This document shows, in pieces, positions 15,970-23,513 of a stretch of DNA of 64,000 nucleotides. The stretch's first letter is position 1, and each line of letters opens with the position of its first letter. The stretch lies in the NCBI RefSeq assembly GCF_033126985.1, contig NZ_AP024714.1, forward strand, positions 2,248,990 to 2,312,989. The letters run 5' to 3'. Under the pieces are notes generated by a model. It worked only from the letters and a program-made list of their open reading frames with translations. It was not told where the DNA came from and made no database searches. Made by a program: the position numbers and the translations under genes. Source of the stretch: Methylomarinovum caldicuralii (GTDB lineage: Bacteria; Pseudomonadota; Gammaproteobacteria; Methylococcales; Methylothermaceae).

Positions 15970-16450
15970 AACGCGCCCAGTGCCAGCAGTCGGTCACCCC
16001 CAGGGCCACGCCCGCCTCACTGATCACCAGCGTCGGATGCAGGTACAACCCCTGACGCTGCTCGTAATTCAGCCGTCCCAACCCCGCCATCGACGGCCGC
16101 CCGGAATAATCCAGCTCGGTGGTGTCCTGCAGGCACAGCACCCGCGACTGCTGCCGGATCCGTTCCAGGGTCGGCACACTGTGGGCCCGCAACACCTCCC
16201 GAAAATCCAGCCTGGCATTGTCCAGCAGCCGGTAGGCCGCCTTGGTCTCCGCCCAGCCACCCCCGCAGACGTTGGGAACGCTCGCCATCGGATCGCTTGC
16301 CATCGCTTCTATCACCCGGCACAGCCGCCGGTTCAGGCGGGCATCGCCCAGCGCCAGGGAAAAAATTCTTGTTCAGCCCAGCTCATGTCAACGCCTATCC
16401 AAAGAAATCAATATCTTACTACAGGGGCGAGAGATGTGGGTAATAGGGTG
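15970..16450 (-). pseudogene. IS4-family element copy 2, right part with transposase N-terminal half
   Basis: Continues IS4 copy 2 after the composite: the N-terminal half of the transposase (VPNVCGGGWAETKAAYRL, LQDTTELDY) and the terminal repeat ending GGGTAATAGGGTG at 16450. Comparison with copy 1 shows that 47 bp (equivalent to 6138-6184) are missing between the two halves. The same six-T frameshift site near the start codon is present. Confidence 0.9.
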
Positions 16451-16561
16451 GCTGGTAAGCATACGGCACCGATGCCTGTCAGCTATCCTGACCGGTAGAG
16501 GTATTCTCATGCCACGTTTAAGATAACAGGCACAAAACACATCTATATTCCCAAAACCCTC

Positions 16562-16672
16562 CCTCAAAACTGGATTCCGCATCCTCCGATCCCGGGGAAA
16601 CGATCAGAAAATCTTGCCAAACGAACCTTCCAAGAGTAACCTCAGCCCAAGGATAGATCGGAAAGTGGCGTT
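16562..16672. repeat. 111-bp direct repeat, copy A, upstream of the first PEP-CTERM gene
   Basis: Identical to 19255-19365 (constant offset 2,693). It lies in the 314-bp gap between IS4 copy 2 and the gene at 16765. Both copies stand upstream of a PEP-CTERM protein gene, and both are followed by GAATTTCCTATCCAT: directly here, after 175 extra bp in copy B. The rest of the gap (16451-16561) holds no gene I can see. Confidence 0.9.
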
Positions 16673-16764
16673 GAATTTCCTATCCATCTTCTGTAACCTG
16701 GCCGTCATTTTCCGGCCATAGAATCGCCGCACTCACCAACTAACCAAGACGCACGGAGAGGGGA

Positions 16765-18351
16765 ATGAACAGATACATTCATAGGGTGTTGCCGGGTGCC
16801 GCGTTTGCATTGGCATTGGGTATCGGCAGCGCCAATGGGGCGCCGGTCCTCGAGTTCTCTCAGGAATGGAGCCAGTCGGGTGCAGGGTCCGAGATCGTGG
16901 CCATCGATACGGCATCGAATCGGGTGTTCAGCACCTTTTCCGGCGGGGTGGAGATCAGAGACCTGTTTACCGGCAATCTGATCGGCACCCTGACGGTACC
17001 CGATAGCAGCACCGTCAACAGCGTCGCCGTCAAGAATGGCATTGTGGCCATTGCTGCACAGGGAGCAGGCGGCAAGCAGGATATTGGCAAGGTGGCCTTC
17101 TTCAATACCACTGACGCTCCGGGCAGTGCGCCGATCAAGACGGTGAATACGGGCTACCTGCCGGACATGGTCACCTTCACCCCCGATGGCAAAAAGGTAC
17201 TGGTCGCCAACGAGGGCGAGCCCAGTGATGCCTACGACAATGATCCTGAAGGTTCGATCACCATCATCGACCTGTCCGGTGGCGTAGGCAGTGCGACGGC
17301 GACCCAGCTGGACTTTCATGCCTTCGATGGTGGGGAAGCCGCCATCGAGGCTGACGGGGGTCGGATCTTCGGTCCTGGTGCCAGTGTCTCTCAAGACCTG
17401 GAACCCGAGTACATCGCGGTCTCCCCGGACGGGAAGACGGCCTTCGTCACCCTGCAGGAGAACAACGCGGTTGCCAAGGTCGATCTCACCACCAACACCA
17501 TCAGCGAGATCCAGGGCCTGGGCTTCAAGGACCACAGCCAACCCGGCAACGAAATCGATGCATCCAACAAGGATGGGATCGATGGCAATCTGCAGAATTG
17601 GCCGGTGCTCGGGATGTATCAGCCGGACGGCATCGCGAGCTATGAAGTCGATGGCAAGCGTTACTACGTTACCGCCAATGAAGGCGATGCCCGTGACTAT
17701 GGCGGCTATTCGGAAGAGACCCGGGTGAAAAAACTGACCCTGGACCGGGACGACGACGGGAATCCCGACGCCTTCAGTCCTCTGCAGGATGACGACCAGC
17801 TTGGGCGGCTGAAGATCACCATCGCCAATGGCGATATCGATGGCGACGGCATGTACGAGCAGATCTACAGCTATGGCGCGCGTTCGATGTCCATCTGGGA
17901 CGAAGACGGTAACCTGGTATCCGATACGGGTGACACCGTCGAGCGCATGATTGCCACCCTCTTTCCCGATCAATGGGTGGACAGCCGCTCCGACGACAAG
18001 GGTCCGGAACCCGAAAGCGTCGAGCTGATCGAGATCGACGGCTGGACCTATGCGCTGGTAGGTATGGAGCGCACCAATGGTCTGATGCTGTTCGATATCA
18101 CCGATCCCACCAGCCCGATGTATATGGACTACTTCTTCAATGCGGGTGACATTGGCCCAGAGGGTCTGGATTTCGTCGCGGTGCAGGCAACCTCTACCTC
18201 GTCTTCGATGGCTTGGGGATGGTTGGCCGTGGGTAACGAGGTATCGAATACCACCACCCTGTATCGGGTCAGCCGCGTACCGGAGGCGGGCACCCTCGCC
18301 TTGATGGGGCTTGGCCTGGGGCTTATAGGGCTGGGTCGGCGGCGCGCCTGA
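16765..18351 (+). CDS. Exported PEP-CTERM protein with choice-of-anchor I (beta-propeller, phosphatase-like) domain
   Basis: A 528-residue secreted protein. It has a signal peptide (residues 1-25, ending ANG-A). A long beta-propeller-like region follows with repeats such as TFTPDGKKVLVANEGEPS, AVSPDGKTAFVTLQENNAVAKV and YVTANEGDARDY, the hallmark of the choice-of-anchor I family often annotated as alkaline phosphatase-like or phytase-like. The C-terminus VPEAGTLALMGLGLGLIGLG followed by RRRA is a PEP-CTERM sorting signal, recognised by exosortase and cleaved by archaeosortase-type enzymes. The start at 16765 follows GGAGAGGGGA. Many Asp-rich loops (DRDDDGNPDA, DIDGDGMYEQ) suggest calcium binding. 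Enzyme activity is not shown by any motif. Confidence 0.82.
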   Translation: MNRYIHRVLPGAAFALALGIGSANGAPVLEFSQEWSQSGAGSEIVAIDTASNRVFSTFSGGVEIRDLFTGNLIGTLTVPDSSTVNSVAVKNGIVAIAAQGAGGKQDIGKVAFFNTTDAPGSAPIKTVNTGYLPDMVTFTPDGKKVLVANEGEPSDAYDNDPEGSITIIDLSGGVGSATATQLDFHAFDGGEAAIEADGGRIFGPGASVSQDLEPEYIAVSPDGKTAFVTLQENNAVAKVDLTTNTISEIQGLGFKDHSQPGNEIDASNKDGIDGNLQNWPVLGMYQPDGIASYEVDGKRYYVTANEGDARDYGGYSEETRVKKLTLDRDDDGNPDAFSPLQDDDQLGRLKITIANGDIDGDGMYEQIYSYGARSMSIWDEDGNLVSDTGDTVERMIATLFPDQWVDSRSDDKGPEPESVELIEIDGWTYALVGMERTNGLMLFDITDPTSPMYMDYFFNAGDIGPEGLDFVAVQATSTSSSMAWGWLAVGNEVSNTTTLYRVSRVPEAGTLALMGLGLGLIGLGRRRA

Positions 18352-18474
18352 GTACGGCGGAAAAACTCTCACCGCAAAGGACGCAAAGGACCGCAAAGGG
18401 AAGAAAGGCAAGGACAGATCGCCAGGATGCCCCTTTGCTGTTGTTTGGGGGCGCCTCCTGGCGATCCCTCGTAG

Positions 18475-18501
18475 GGTGGGTTTCGCTCTGCGAAACCCAC
18501 C
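18475..18501. repeat. REP-like hairpin, possible terminator
   Basis: GGTGGGTTTCGC-TCT-GCGAAACCCACC is a perfect 12-bp stem with a 3-nt loop. It lies between the PEP-CTERM gene and the convergent pdxA fragment. The surrounding gap (18352-18565) also has short CGCAAAGGA repeats (18380-18410). Such palindromes are commonly repeated in proteobacterial intergenic DNA. Confidence 0.6.
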
Positions 18502-18565
18502 GCCAAGCGACGACAGGGCCGATGGGTCCCTCAAAGCGCGACGCTTTCCGTCCGCTTTCCTGTAA

Positions 18566-19144
18566 TCAGGAGGATGCCAGGGCAGCAGCCTGCTCGATCG
18601 CGGCCACGAGGCTACCGGCATCCGCCTGACCGGTCCCGGCCAGCTCCAGGGCGGTGCCATGATCGACCGATGTGCGGATGATGGGCAAACCCAGGGTGAT
18701 GTTCACCGCCTGGCCGAAGCCAAGATGCTTGAGCACCGGCAGTCCCTGGTCGTGGTACATGGCCAGGACCGCGTCGGCCTGCTCCAGGTGGCGCGGGGTG
18801 AACAGGGTGTCGGCCGGCAGCGGCGGGCTCAGGCGGATCCCTTCGGCGCGCAGACGGGCCAGTGTCGGCTCGATGATCTCGATCTCCTCGCGTCCCAGGT
18901 GGCCGCCTTCTCCGGCGTGAGGGTTCAGTCCGCACACCAGGATATTGGGTCTGTCGATGCCGAAGCGCCGGACCAGATCGTGGTGTAGCGCTCGAATTAC
19001 CTTCTCCAGTACCTGCGGCGTGATGGCATCAGGTACCTCGCGCAACGGGAGGTGGGTGGTGGCCAGGGCCACCCGCAACCCGGGGCAGGCGAGCATCATC
19101 ACCGGGTGCCCGCCGGTGATCTCCGCCAGGAACTCGGTATGGCC
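18566..19144 (-). pseudogene. pdxA: 4-hydroxythreonine-4-phosphate dehydrogenase, 5'-truncated
   Basis: The C-terminal half of PdxA (vitamin B6 synthesis): [70 protein letters not shown] and [15 protein letters not shown] are all family signatures with metal-binding histidines. Family members are about 330 residues; only about 192 codons remain. Upstream of the first Gly the frame meets TAG (19145-19147) and homology ends, so the first 140 or so residues are gone. A 67-bp piece of the same gene recurs at 25503-25569. An intact pdxA may exist elsewhere. Confidence 0.9.
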
Positions 19145-19254
19145 CTATCCATCGACTGCGCGGACTTTGTAAAAGAAAATGGAAATGTCTTTAAACATTA
19201 CATTGCGATCTATGTACTCGTATTGACTGCCGGTTCCCTTTGGGGCAATACGTG

Positions 19255-19365
19255 CCTCAAAACTGGATTCCGCATCCTCCGATCCCGGGGAAACGATCAG
19301 AAAATCTTGCCAAACGAACCTTCCAAGAGTAACCTCAGCCCAAGGATAGATCGGAAAGTGGCGTT
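19255..19365. repeat. 111-bp direct repeat, copy B, upstream of the second PEP-CTERM gene
   Basis: Identical to 16562-16672. Copy B lies in the 553-bp gap between the pdxA fragment and the gene at 19698. The first part of the gap (19145-19254) is AT-rich DNA with no gene or feature I recognise. Confidence 0.9.
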
Positions 19366-19540
19366 ACCATCCGCGGCGAAAGCTATCGCCTGCGGGAGAA
19401 ACGGCGGGCCGGCCTTATCAGGCCCGCTTCCCACCTCCCCGGGACTGAGCAAGCCGGGAAATCCAACGCAACAACCTTGTAAACCAGGGGGGTCAGTTCC
19501 AAGTGTCGCAAGAGGGTCAATTTCTGGTGTCGCTTGACAT
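19366..19540. other. 175-bp segment interrupting the repeat B context, possibly an IS end remnant
   Basis: In copy A the 111-bp repeat is followed at once by GAATTTCCTATCCAT; in copy B the same 15 bp come only after these 175 bp. The segment contains a GCGGGCC/GGCCCGC hairpin (19404-19427). Near its right end are two related motifs, GTGTCGC preceded by GGGTCAGTTCCAA and by GGGTCAATTTCTG. Repeated motifs ending in TGTC-type tips are typical of IS21-like ends, so this may be such a remnant. No transposase is present. Confidence 0.35.
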
Positions 19541-19697
19541 GAATTTCCTATCCATGATATTAAGTTTTTCGCGAAGCCTTGCAGGCGCGCTGCATCGATT
19601 GCCAAATCATTGCAGCAATCTACTCGACAACTGCGTATCACCAGAAAGCGGGTCTGAGGGCTCGGCGGTTAGCAAAATTTCACTCAAGGAGCACAAC

Positions 19698-20708
19698 ATG
19701 AAAAAGCGATATTCACTGGTAGCCTTCGCTATTGCGGCGGCCCTCGGGGCAGGGAGCGTGTCTGCCGATGTCCTGATCAACTCGGCCAAGACGGTAGCGA
19801 TCGGCGTAGATACCCTGGGGCAGCTGAATGCCCGCCCCAATATCACGCGTAACGCGACCCGTACGGGTGTCGCCTACAACATCGGTACGGCCGACGCTCC
19901 CAATTGGCAAGACGCCACCGCCCCCGGCTGTCTCTGTGAGGGTTGGGGCGTGTCGGCGAATGGTACGGACTCCGGTTACGCCAATAACGCTGCCGGCACC
20001 GTGAACCTCACGTCGGATACCTTTACTGCGAGCACAACCTCCATTACCTCCGCAGTTCACCTCACCAGCCTGCCGGGGCTGAAGGTGACCCAGACCTACT
20101 CCGCTGCCGACAATGCCCCTGACGCCCTGTTCAAGGATGAAGTGGTGATCCGAAACGACACCGGGGGCGCCCTGACCGACGTCAAATACGTACGGGTCAT
20201 GGACTGGGACATCCCACCGACCGAGTTCAGAGAGTTCGTCACCATCAAGGGCACCGCCACCACCACCCTGCTGGAGGTCTCGCACGACGATGGCTTCGAA
20301 AGTGGCGACCCGCTGGCTTCTACGAGTGCCATTACGGCAAGCACCCTTAACACCGATTTCGAAGATTCGGGACCGCGCGACCATGGTGCCTACTTCCGTT
20401 TCAACTTCGGTGATCTGCTGGACGGGGAGGAGGCAGCCTTCACCATCTTCTACGGCGCCGCCGCCAATGAGACGGCTGCCCTGGCGGCTATCGCTGCCGA
20501 GGGGATCGAACTGTTCTCGCTGGGCCAATCGCACGTCAGAGGTAGGCCCGGCGACACCCTTCCGACCTTCATCTTCGGCTTCAAGGGCGTTGGTGGTGTG
20601 CCGGTGATCCCGCCGCCGACCACCGGTGTGCCGGAGCCCTCCACGCTGGCACTGCTGGTATTGGGCATTGCCGGTCCTGGCTTCGCCCGCCGTCGGCGCC
20701 AGGCCTGA
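19698..20708 (+). CDS. Exported PEP-CTERM protein of unknown function
   Basis: A 336-residue secreted protein with signal peptide MKKRYSLVAFAIAAALGAGS ending VSA-D. The ATG at 19698 follows AAGGA with 7-nt spacing. The body is rich in Thr, Ala and Asp, with a few recognisable stretches (LKVTQTYSAADNAPD, DVKYVRVMDWDIPPTEF, FNFGDLLDGEEAAFTIFYGA). These resemble an immunoglobulin-like beta-sandwich seen in other PEP-CTERM proteins. The C-terminus VPEPSTLALLVLGIAGPGFA followed by RRRRQA is a textbook PEP-CTERM signal. Two cysteines (CLCEG) lie near residue 76. It has its own terminator. Function is not recognisable. Confidence 0.82.
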   Translation: MKKRYSLVAFAIAAALGAGSVSADVLINSAKTVAIGVDTLGQLNARPNITRNATRTGVAYNIGTADAPNWQDATAPGCLCEGWGVSANGTDSGYANNAAGTVNLTSDTFTASTTSITSAVHLTSLPGLKVTQTYSAADNAPDALFKDEVVIRNDTGGALTDVKYVRVMDWDIPPTEFREFVTIKGTATTTLLEVSHDDGFESGDPLASTSAITASTLNTDFEDSGPRDHGAYFRFNFGDLLDGEEAAFTIFYGAAANETAALAAIAAEGIELFSLGQSHVRGRPGDTLPTFIFGFKGVGGVPVIPPPTTGVPEPSTLALLVLGIAGPGFARRRRQA

Positions 20709-20726
20709 TCGACCCTTCCCTCGAAG

Positions 20727-20752
20727 ACCCCTCCCCTGCGGAGGGGTTTTTT
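20727..20752 (+). terminator. Rho-independent terminator after the second PEP-CTERM gene
   Basis: ACCCCTCC-CCTGC-GGAGGGGT followed by TTTTTGTTTT, 19 bp after the stop codon. Confidence 0.9.
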
Positions 20753-20796
20753 GTTTTGGGCTATCATGCCGAAATTGTTCTGAGAGGAATTCCGCT

Positions 20797-21993
20797 GTGC
20801 AGCCACCCGTTCTGCGATCCCTTCCGTTACTTCTCATCGCCTTGTTCTGCGCCACCCCGGCGTTCGCTGTCCCCCTGGGCTTCACCGTGATGCCGCAGGC
20901 ATCGGAGCAGACCAACGCCCAGGATGCCAACTATCGCGCGGGCCTCGCGGCGCTGGTCGAGGGCCGCCTCGAGGAGGCCGCCAGCACCTTCCGGGCCGAA
21001 CTGGAACAAAACCCGGCAGCGGCACGCTCGATGCTTGGCCTCTCGGCCGTGGCGCGCCAGCGGGGAAACAAGGCGGAAGCGACCCAGTGGCTGGAGAAGG
21101 CGCTCAAAACAGCGCCCGACGACTATCACGTGCTCCTCACCTGGGGACGCCATCTGCGTTGGGACCAGCGCGACCTCTCGGGGGCCGAACAGGCCTTCCG
21201 CAAGGCCACCCAGGCAGATCCCAAGAAGCCGGTTGCCCATGTCGCCCTCGGTGACGTGCTGCAGGAGACCGGCCGCGCCGCCGAGGCCGCTGCGGAATAT
21301 CACCGCGCGATCGAGCAGGCACCCAACAACGCCGCCGCCCACTATGCCCTTGGCCTGGCCCTGCTCCGCGACAATCGCCCGAACGAGGCGCAGACAGCCC
21401 TGGAGCGGGCGGCGCAGCTGGCACCTGAGAACCCGCTGCCGCTGGTCGCCCTGGCGCGGCTCTACCTGAGTAACGGTCGGGCCAAGGAGGCGCTGCAGGC
21501 CGCCACCGAGGCGGTACGCCGCGACCCCAGACTGCCTGCGCCCCGCTATCTGGCCGCCCGAGCCCTCGAGGCCTTGGACCGGCCCGCAGAGGCGGAGAAG
21601 GCCTACCGCAGCCTGCTCCAGACCGCGCCACAACATGCCGATGGCCTGCTGGCACTCGCGCTGCTCTACCATCGCCAGGACCGGCTCCAGGAGGCGATGG
21701 CCGCCTATCGGCAGAGAATCACCCTGCAGCCGCCTTCGCCGCTGGCCTACAACAATCTGGCCTGGCTGGTCGGCGAACAACCAGGAAAGCTGGAGGAGGC
21801 GATCGGGCTCGCCCGCAAGGCAGTGGCACTGGCGCCCGAGAACCCGTCGCTCCATGACACCTTGGGGATGCTCCTGTGGCGCGCTGGCCGCGCCGAGGCG
21901 GCCTGCCGGGAGATGCGCCAGGCGGTCCGCAACGCGCCGGTGCCGCAGGACATCCGCCGCCACTGGGAGCAGATCCGACCGAACTGCAAATGA
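20797..21993 (+). CDS. Exported TPR-repeat protein
   Basis: A 398-residue protein starting at GTG 20797 behind GAGAGGA, with a signal peptide (hydrophobic LRSLPLLLIALFCATPAFA). About nine tetratricopeptide repeats follow from residue 45 to the end; examples are AHVALGDVLQETGRAAEAAA, AHYALGLALLRDNRPNEAQT and ARALEALDRPAEAEKAYRSL. TPR arrays bind proteins, and in PEP-CTERM genomes such proteins often serve export or exopolysaccharide systems, which is the neighbourhood here. An IS66 terminal repeat begins 2 nt after its TGA, so the coding sequence is complete but its native downstream region is lost. Confidence 0.8.
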   Translation: MQPPVLRSLPLLLIALFCATPAFAVPLGFTVMPQASEQTNAQDANYRAGLAALVEGRLEEAASTFRAELEQNPAAARSMLGLSAVARQRGNKAEATQWLEKALKTAPDDYHVLLTWGRHLRWDQRDLSGAEQAFRKATQADPKKPVAHVALGDVLQETGRAAEAAAEYHRAIEQAPNNAAAHYALGLALLRDNRPNEAQTALERAAQLAPENPLPLVALARLYLSNGRAKEALQAATEAVRRDPRLPAPRYLAARALEALDRPAEAEKAYRSLLQTAPQHADGLLALALLYHRQDRLQEAMAAYRQRITLQPPSPLAYNNLAWLVGEQPGKLEEAIGLARKAVALAPENPSLHDTLGMLLWRAGRAEAACREMRQAVRNAPVPQDIRRHWEQIRPNCK

Positions 21994-21994
21994 C

Positions 21995-23504
21995 GTACCC
22001 GTTCACGGTCTTGCCAAGTGCCTGAAGAACCAAGAGAATACGGGCCATGGAAAGACTTGATCTGGACCTGAGCCGCCCACCTCCCTTGCCCGGGACGGTG
22101 GAGGAATGCCACCGGGTGATCGAAGCGCTTTGGCGGGCGCTGGGAGAATTTCAGCAGATCCAGGCGCGAGTGGAAGAACTGGAGGAACAGTTGGCCTTGG
22201 GGTCCGACAATTCCTCCCAACCACCTTCCCAGGACAGCCCGAAGAAGCGCGCCGAGCGCAAGGGCAAGCGACCGACGGGACGCAAGAAAGGGGCGCAGGT
22301 GGGACATCCCAGGCACGAGCGGGCTCTGGTTCCGGCAGAAGCAGTGGACGAGGTCCGGCATTACTTTCCCCATGGCCGCTGCGAGTGCGGTGGGTCGGTG
22401 GCGGTGCGGGGATTCCGTCCCCATCAGGTGTTCGACCTGCCCGAGATTCGTTACCGGGTGGTCGAACACCGGGTGTATGAAGGCCGCTGTGGGTGGTGTG
22501 GTCAGAAGCACCAGGGGCGGCTACCGGATGAGGTTCCCCGCGGCCAGATGGGACCTGGGCTGGTGGCGTGGATTGGCTTGATGACGGGGCGCTATCACCT
22601 GTCGCTGCGGGAAGTCGAAGCGCTGCTGGAAGAACAATGGGGTCTGAGATTCAGCCTGGGGGCGATCAGCCAGAGCCAGATCCCGCTGCAGGCGTGGCTG
22701 GGTCCGGTCTACAACCAGATTGGCGAGGCGGTCAGAAAAGCGCTGATCGCCCATGCCGACGAGACCCGCCACTACCGGGGCCGCAGCATCTATTGGCTGT
22801 GGGCGCTGACGACCGATCAGATGGCGTATTTCCTGACCCATTATTCCCGCGGCAAGGGTGCGGCCGGTGAGCTGTTGGGGGATTTCCAGGGAATCCTGGT
22901 GACCGACCGCCACGGGGCCTACAACGACCATCCCCAGGACTCACACCAATACTGCTGGGCGCATCTCATCCGCAACCTGGAACGGATCGCCGGGCGCAAG
23001 GGACAGGCCGGCGAAGATGGCGAACGCCTGCTCCGGGCCGCCCGCCTGACGGTTCACTGCGGCAAGCTCTGGCAACAGAGCCATTACCCATCCGACCGCT
23101 ACCGAAGGCGATTGGAACGCCTCAAAGCCCTCTTCCGGCGCGAACTGGAACAGGCCGCCCAAAGACATGGCGACAACAAAACCGGTCGCAGCTGCCGCAA
23201 GTTGTTGGACGATTTTCCCAGGTTCTGGACCTTCCCGGACCATCCCGGGGTACCGATGACCAACAACACGGCAGAGCGTGCCCTACGCCCCTATGTCATC
23301 TGGCGCAAGACCCGTTTCTTCAGCCAGTCGCATCGCGGTGACTGCTTCCGACCCATGATCCTGTCGCTGGTCGAAACCTGCAAGCGCCTCAAGATCGGCG
23401 TCTATCAGACCCTGCGGACCATCTGCGCCCAGGGCATGGCAGAGGGCGAGGTCACCTTCCGCCTGCCCCTGCCGGAACCTCAACCACTTCCAGTGGCAAG
23501 CCCG
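21995..23504 (+). mobile_element. IS66-family element, copy 3 (3' terminal repeat split by a group II intron)
   Basis: The left end GTACCCGTTCACGGTCTTGC is intact and uninterrupted, although it contains the CCGTTCA intron target. The right terminal repeat is split after 23504 by intron copy 4, and its tip TGAACGGTAAC is at 25492-25502. This is the same architecture as copy 1 but with the intron at the opposite IS end. The flanks (CAAATGAC and GGTGGGTG) do not match. Confidence 0.88.
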
Positions 23505-23513
23505 GCCGGGTGA
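22047..23513 (+). CDS. IS66-family transposase (copy 3, intact)
   Basis: 488 residues, MERLDLDL to PVASPAG. All D, D and E motifs (HADETRHY, VTDRHGAY, NNTAERALRP) and the cysteine-rich block (CECGG, CGWCGQKH) are present. The stop codon is supplied by the first bases of the intron 3' end, which adds Ala-Gly compared with copy 1. This is one of two undamaged transposases of this family in the window and could act in trans on the others. Confidence 0.9.
   Translation: MERLDLDLSRPPPLPGTVEECHRVIEALWRALGEFQQIQARVEELEEQLALGSDNSSQPPSQDSPKKRAERKGKRPTGRKKGAQVGHPRHERALVPAEAVDEVRHYFPHGRCECGGSVAVRGFRPHQVFDLPEIRYRVVEHRVYEGRCGWCGQKHQGRLPDEVPRGQMGPGLVAWIGLMTGRYHLSLREVEALLEEQWGLRFSLGAISQSQIPLQAWLGPVYNQIGEAVRKALIAHADETRHYRGRSIYWLWALTTDQMAYFLTHYSRGKGAAGELLGDFQGILVTDRHGAYNDHPQDSHQYCWAHLIRNLERIAGRKGQAGEDGERLLRAARLTVHCGKLWQQSHYPSDRYRRRLERLKALFRRELEQAAQRHGDNKTGRSCRKLLDDFPRFWTFPDHPGVPMTNNTAERALRPYVIWRKTRFFSQSHRGDCFRPMILSLVETCKRLKIGVYQTLRTICAQGMAEGEVTFRLPLPEPQPLPVASPAG

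Noticed and set aside
16765-18351. Confident alkaline phosphatase call
   Set aside because: The fold family is often given that name, but no phosphatase active-site motif can be seen; only the choice-of-anchor and PEP-CTERM features are supported.
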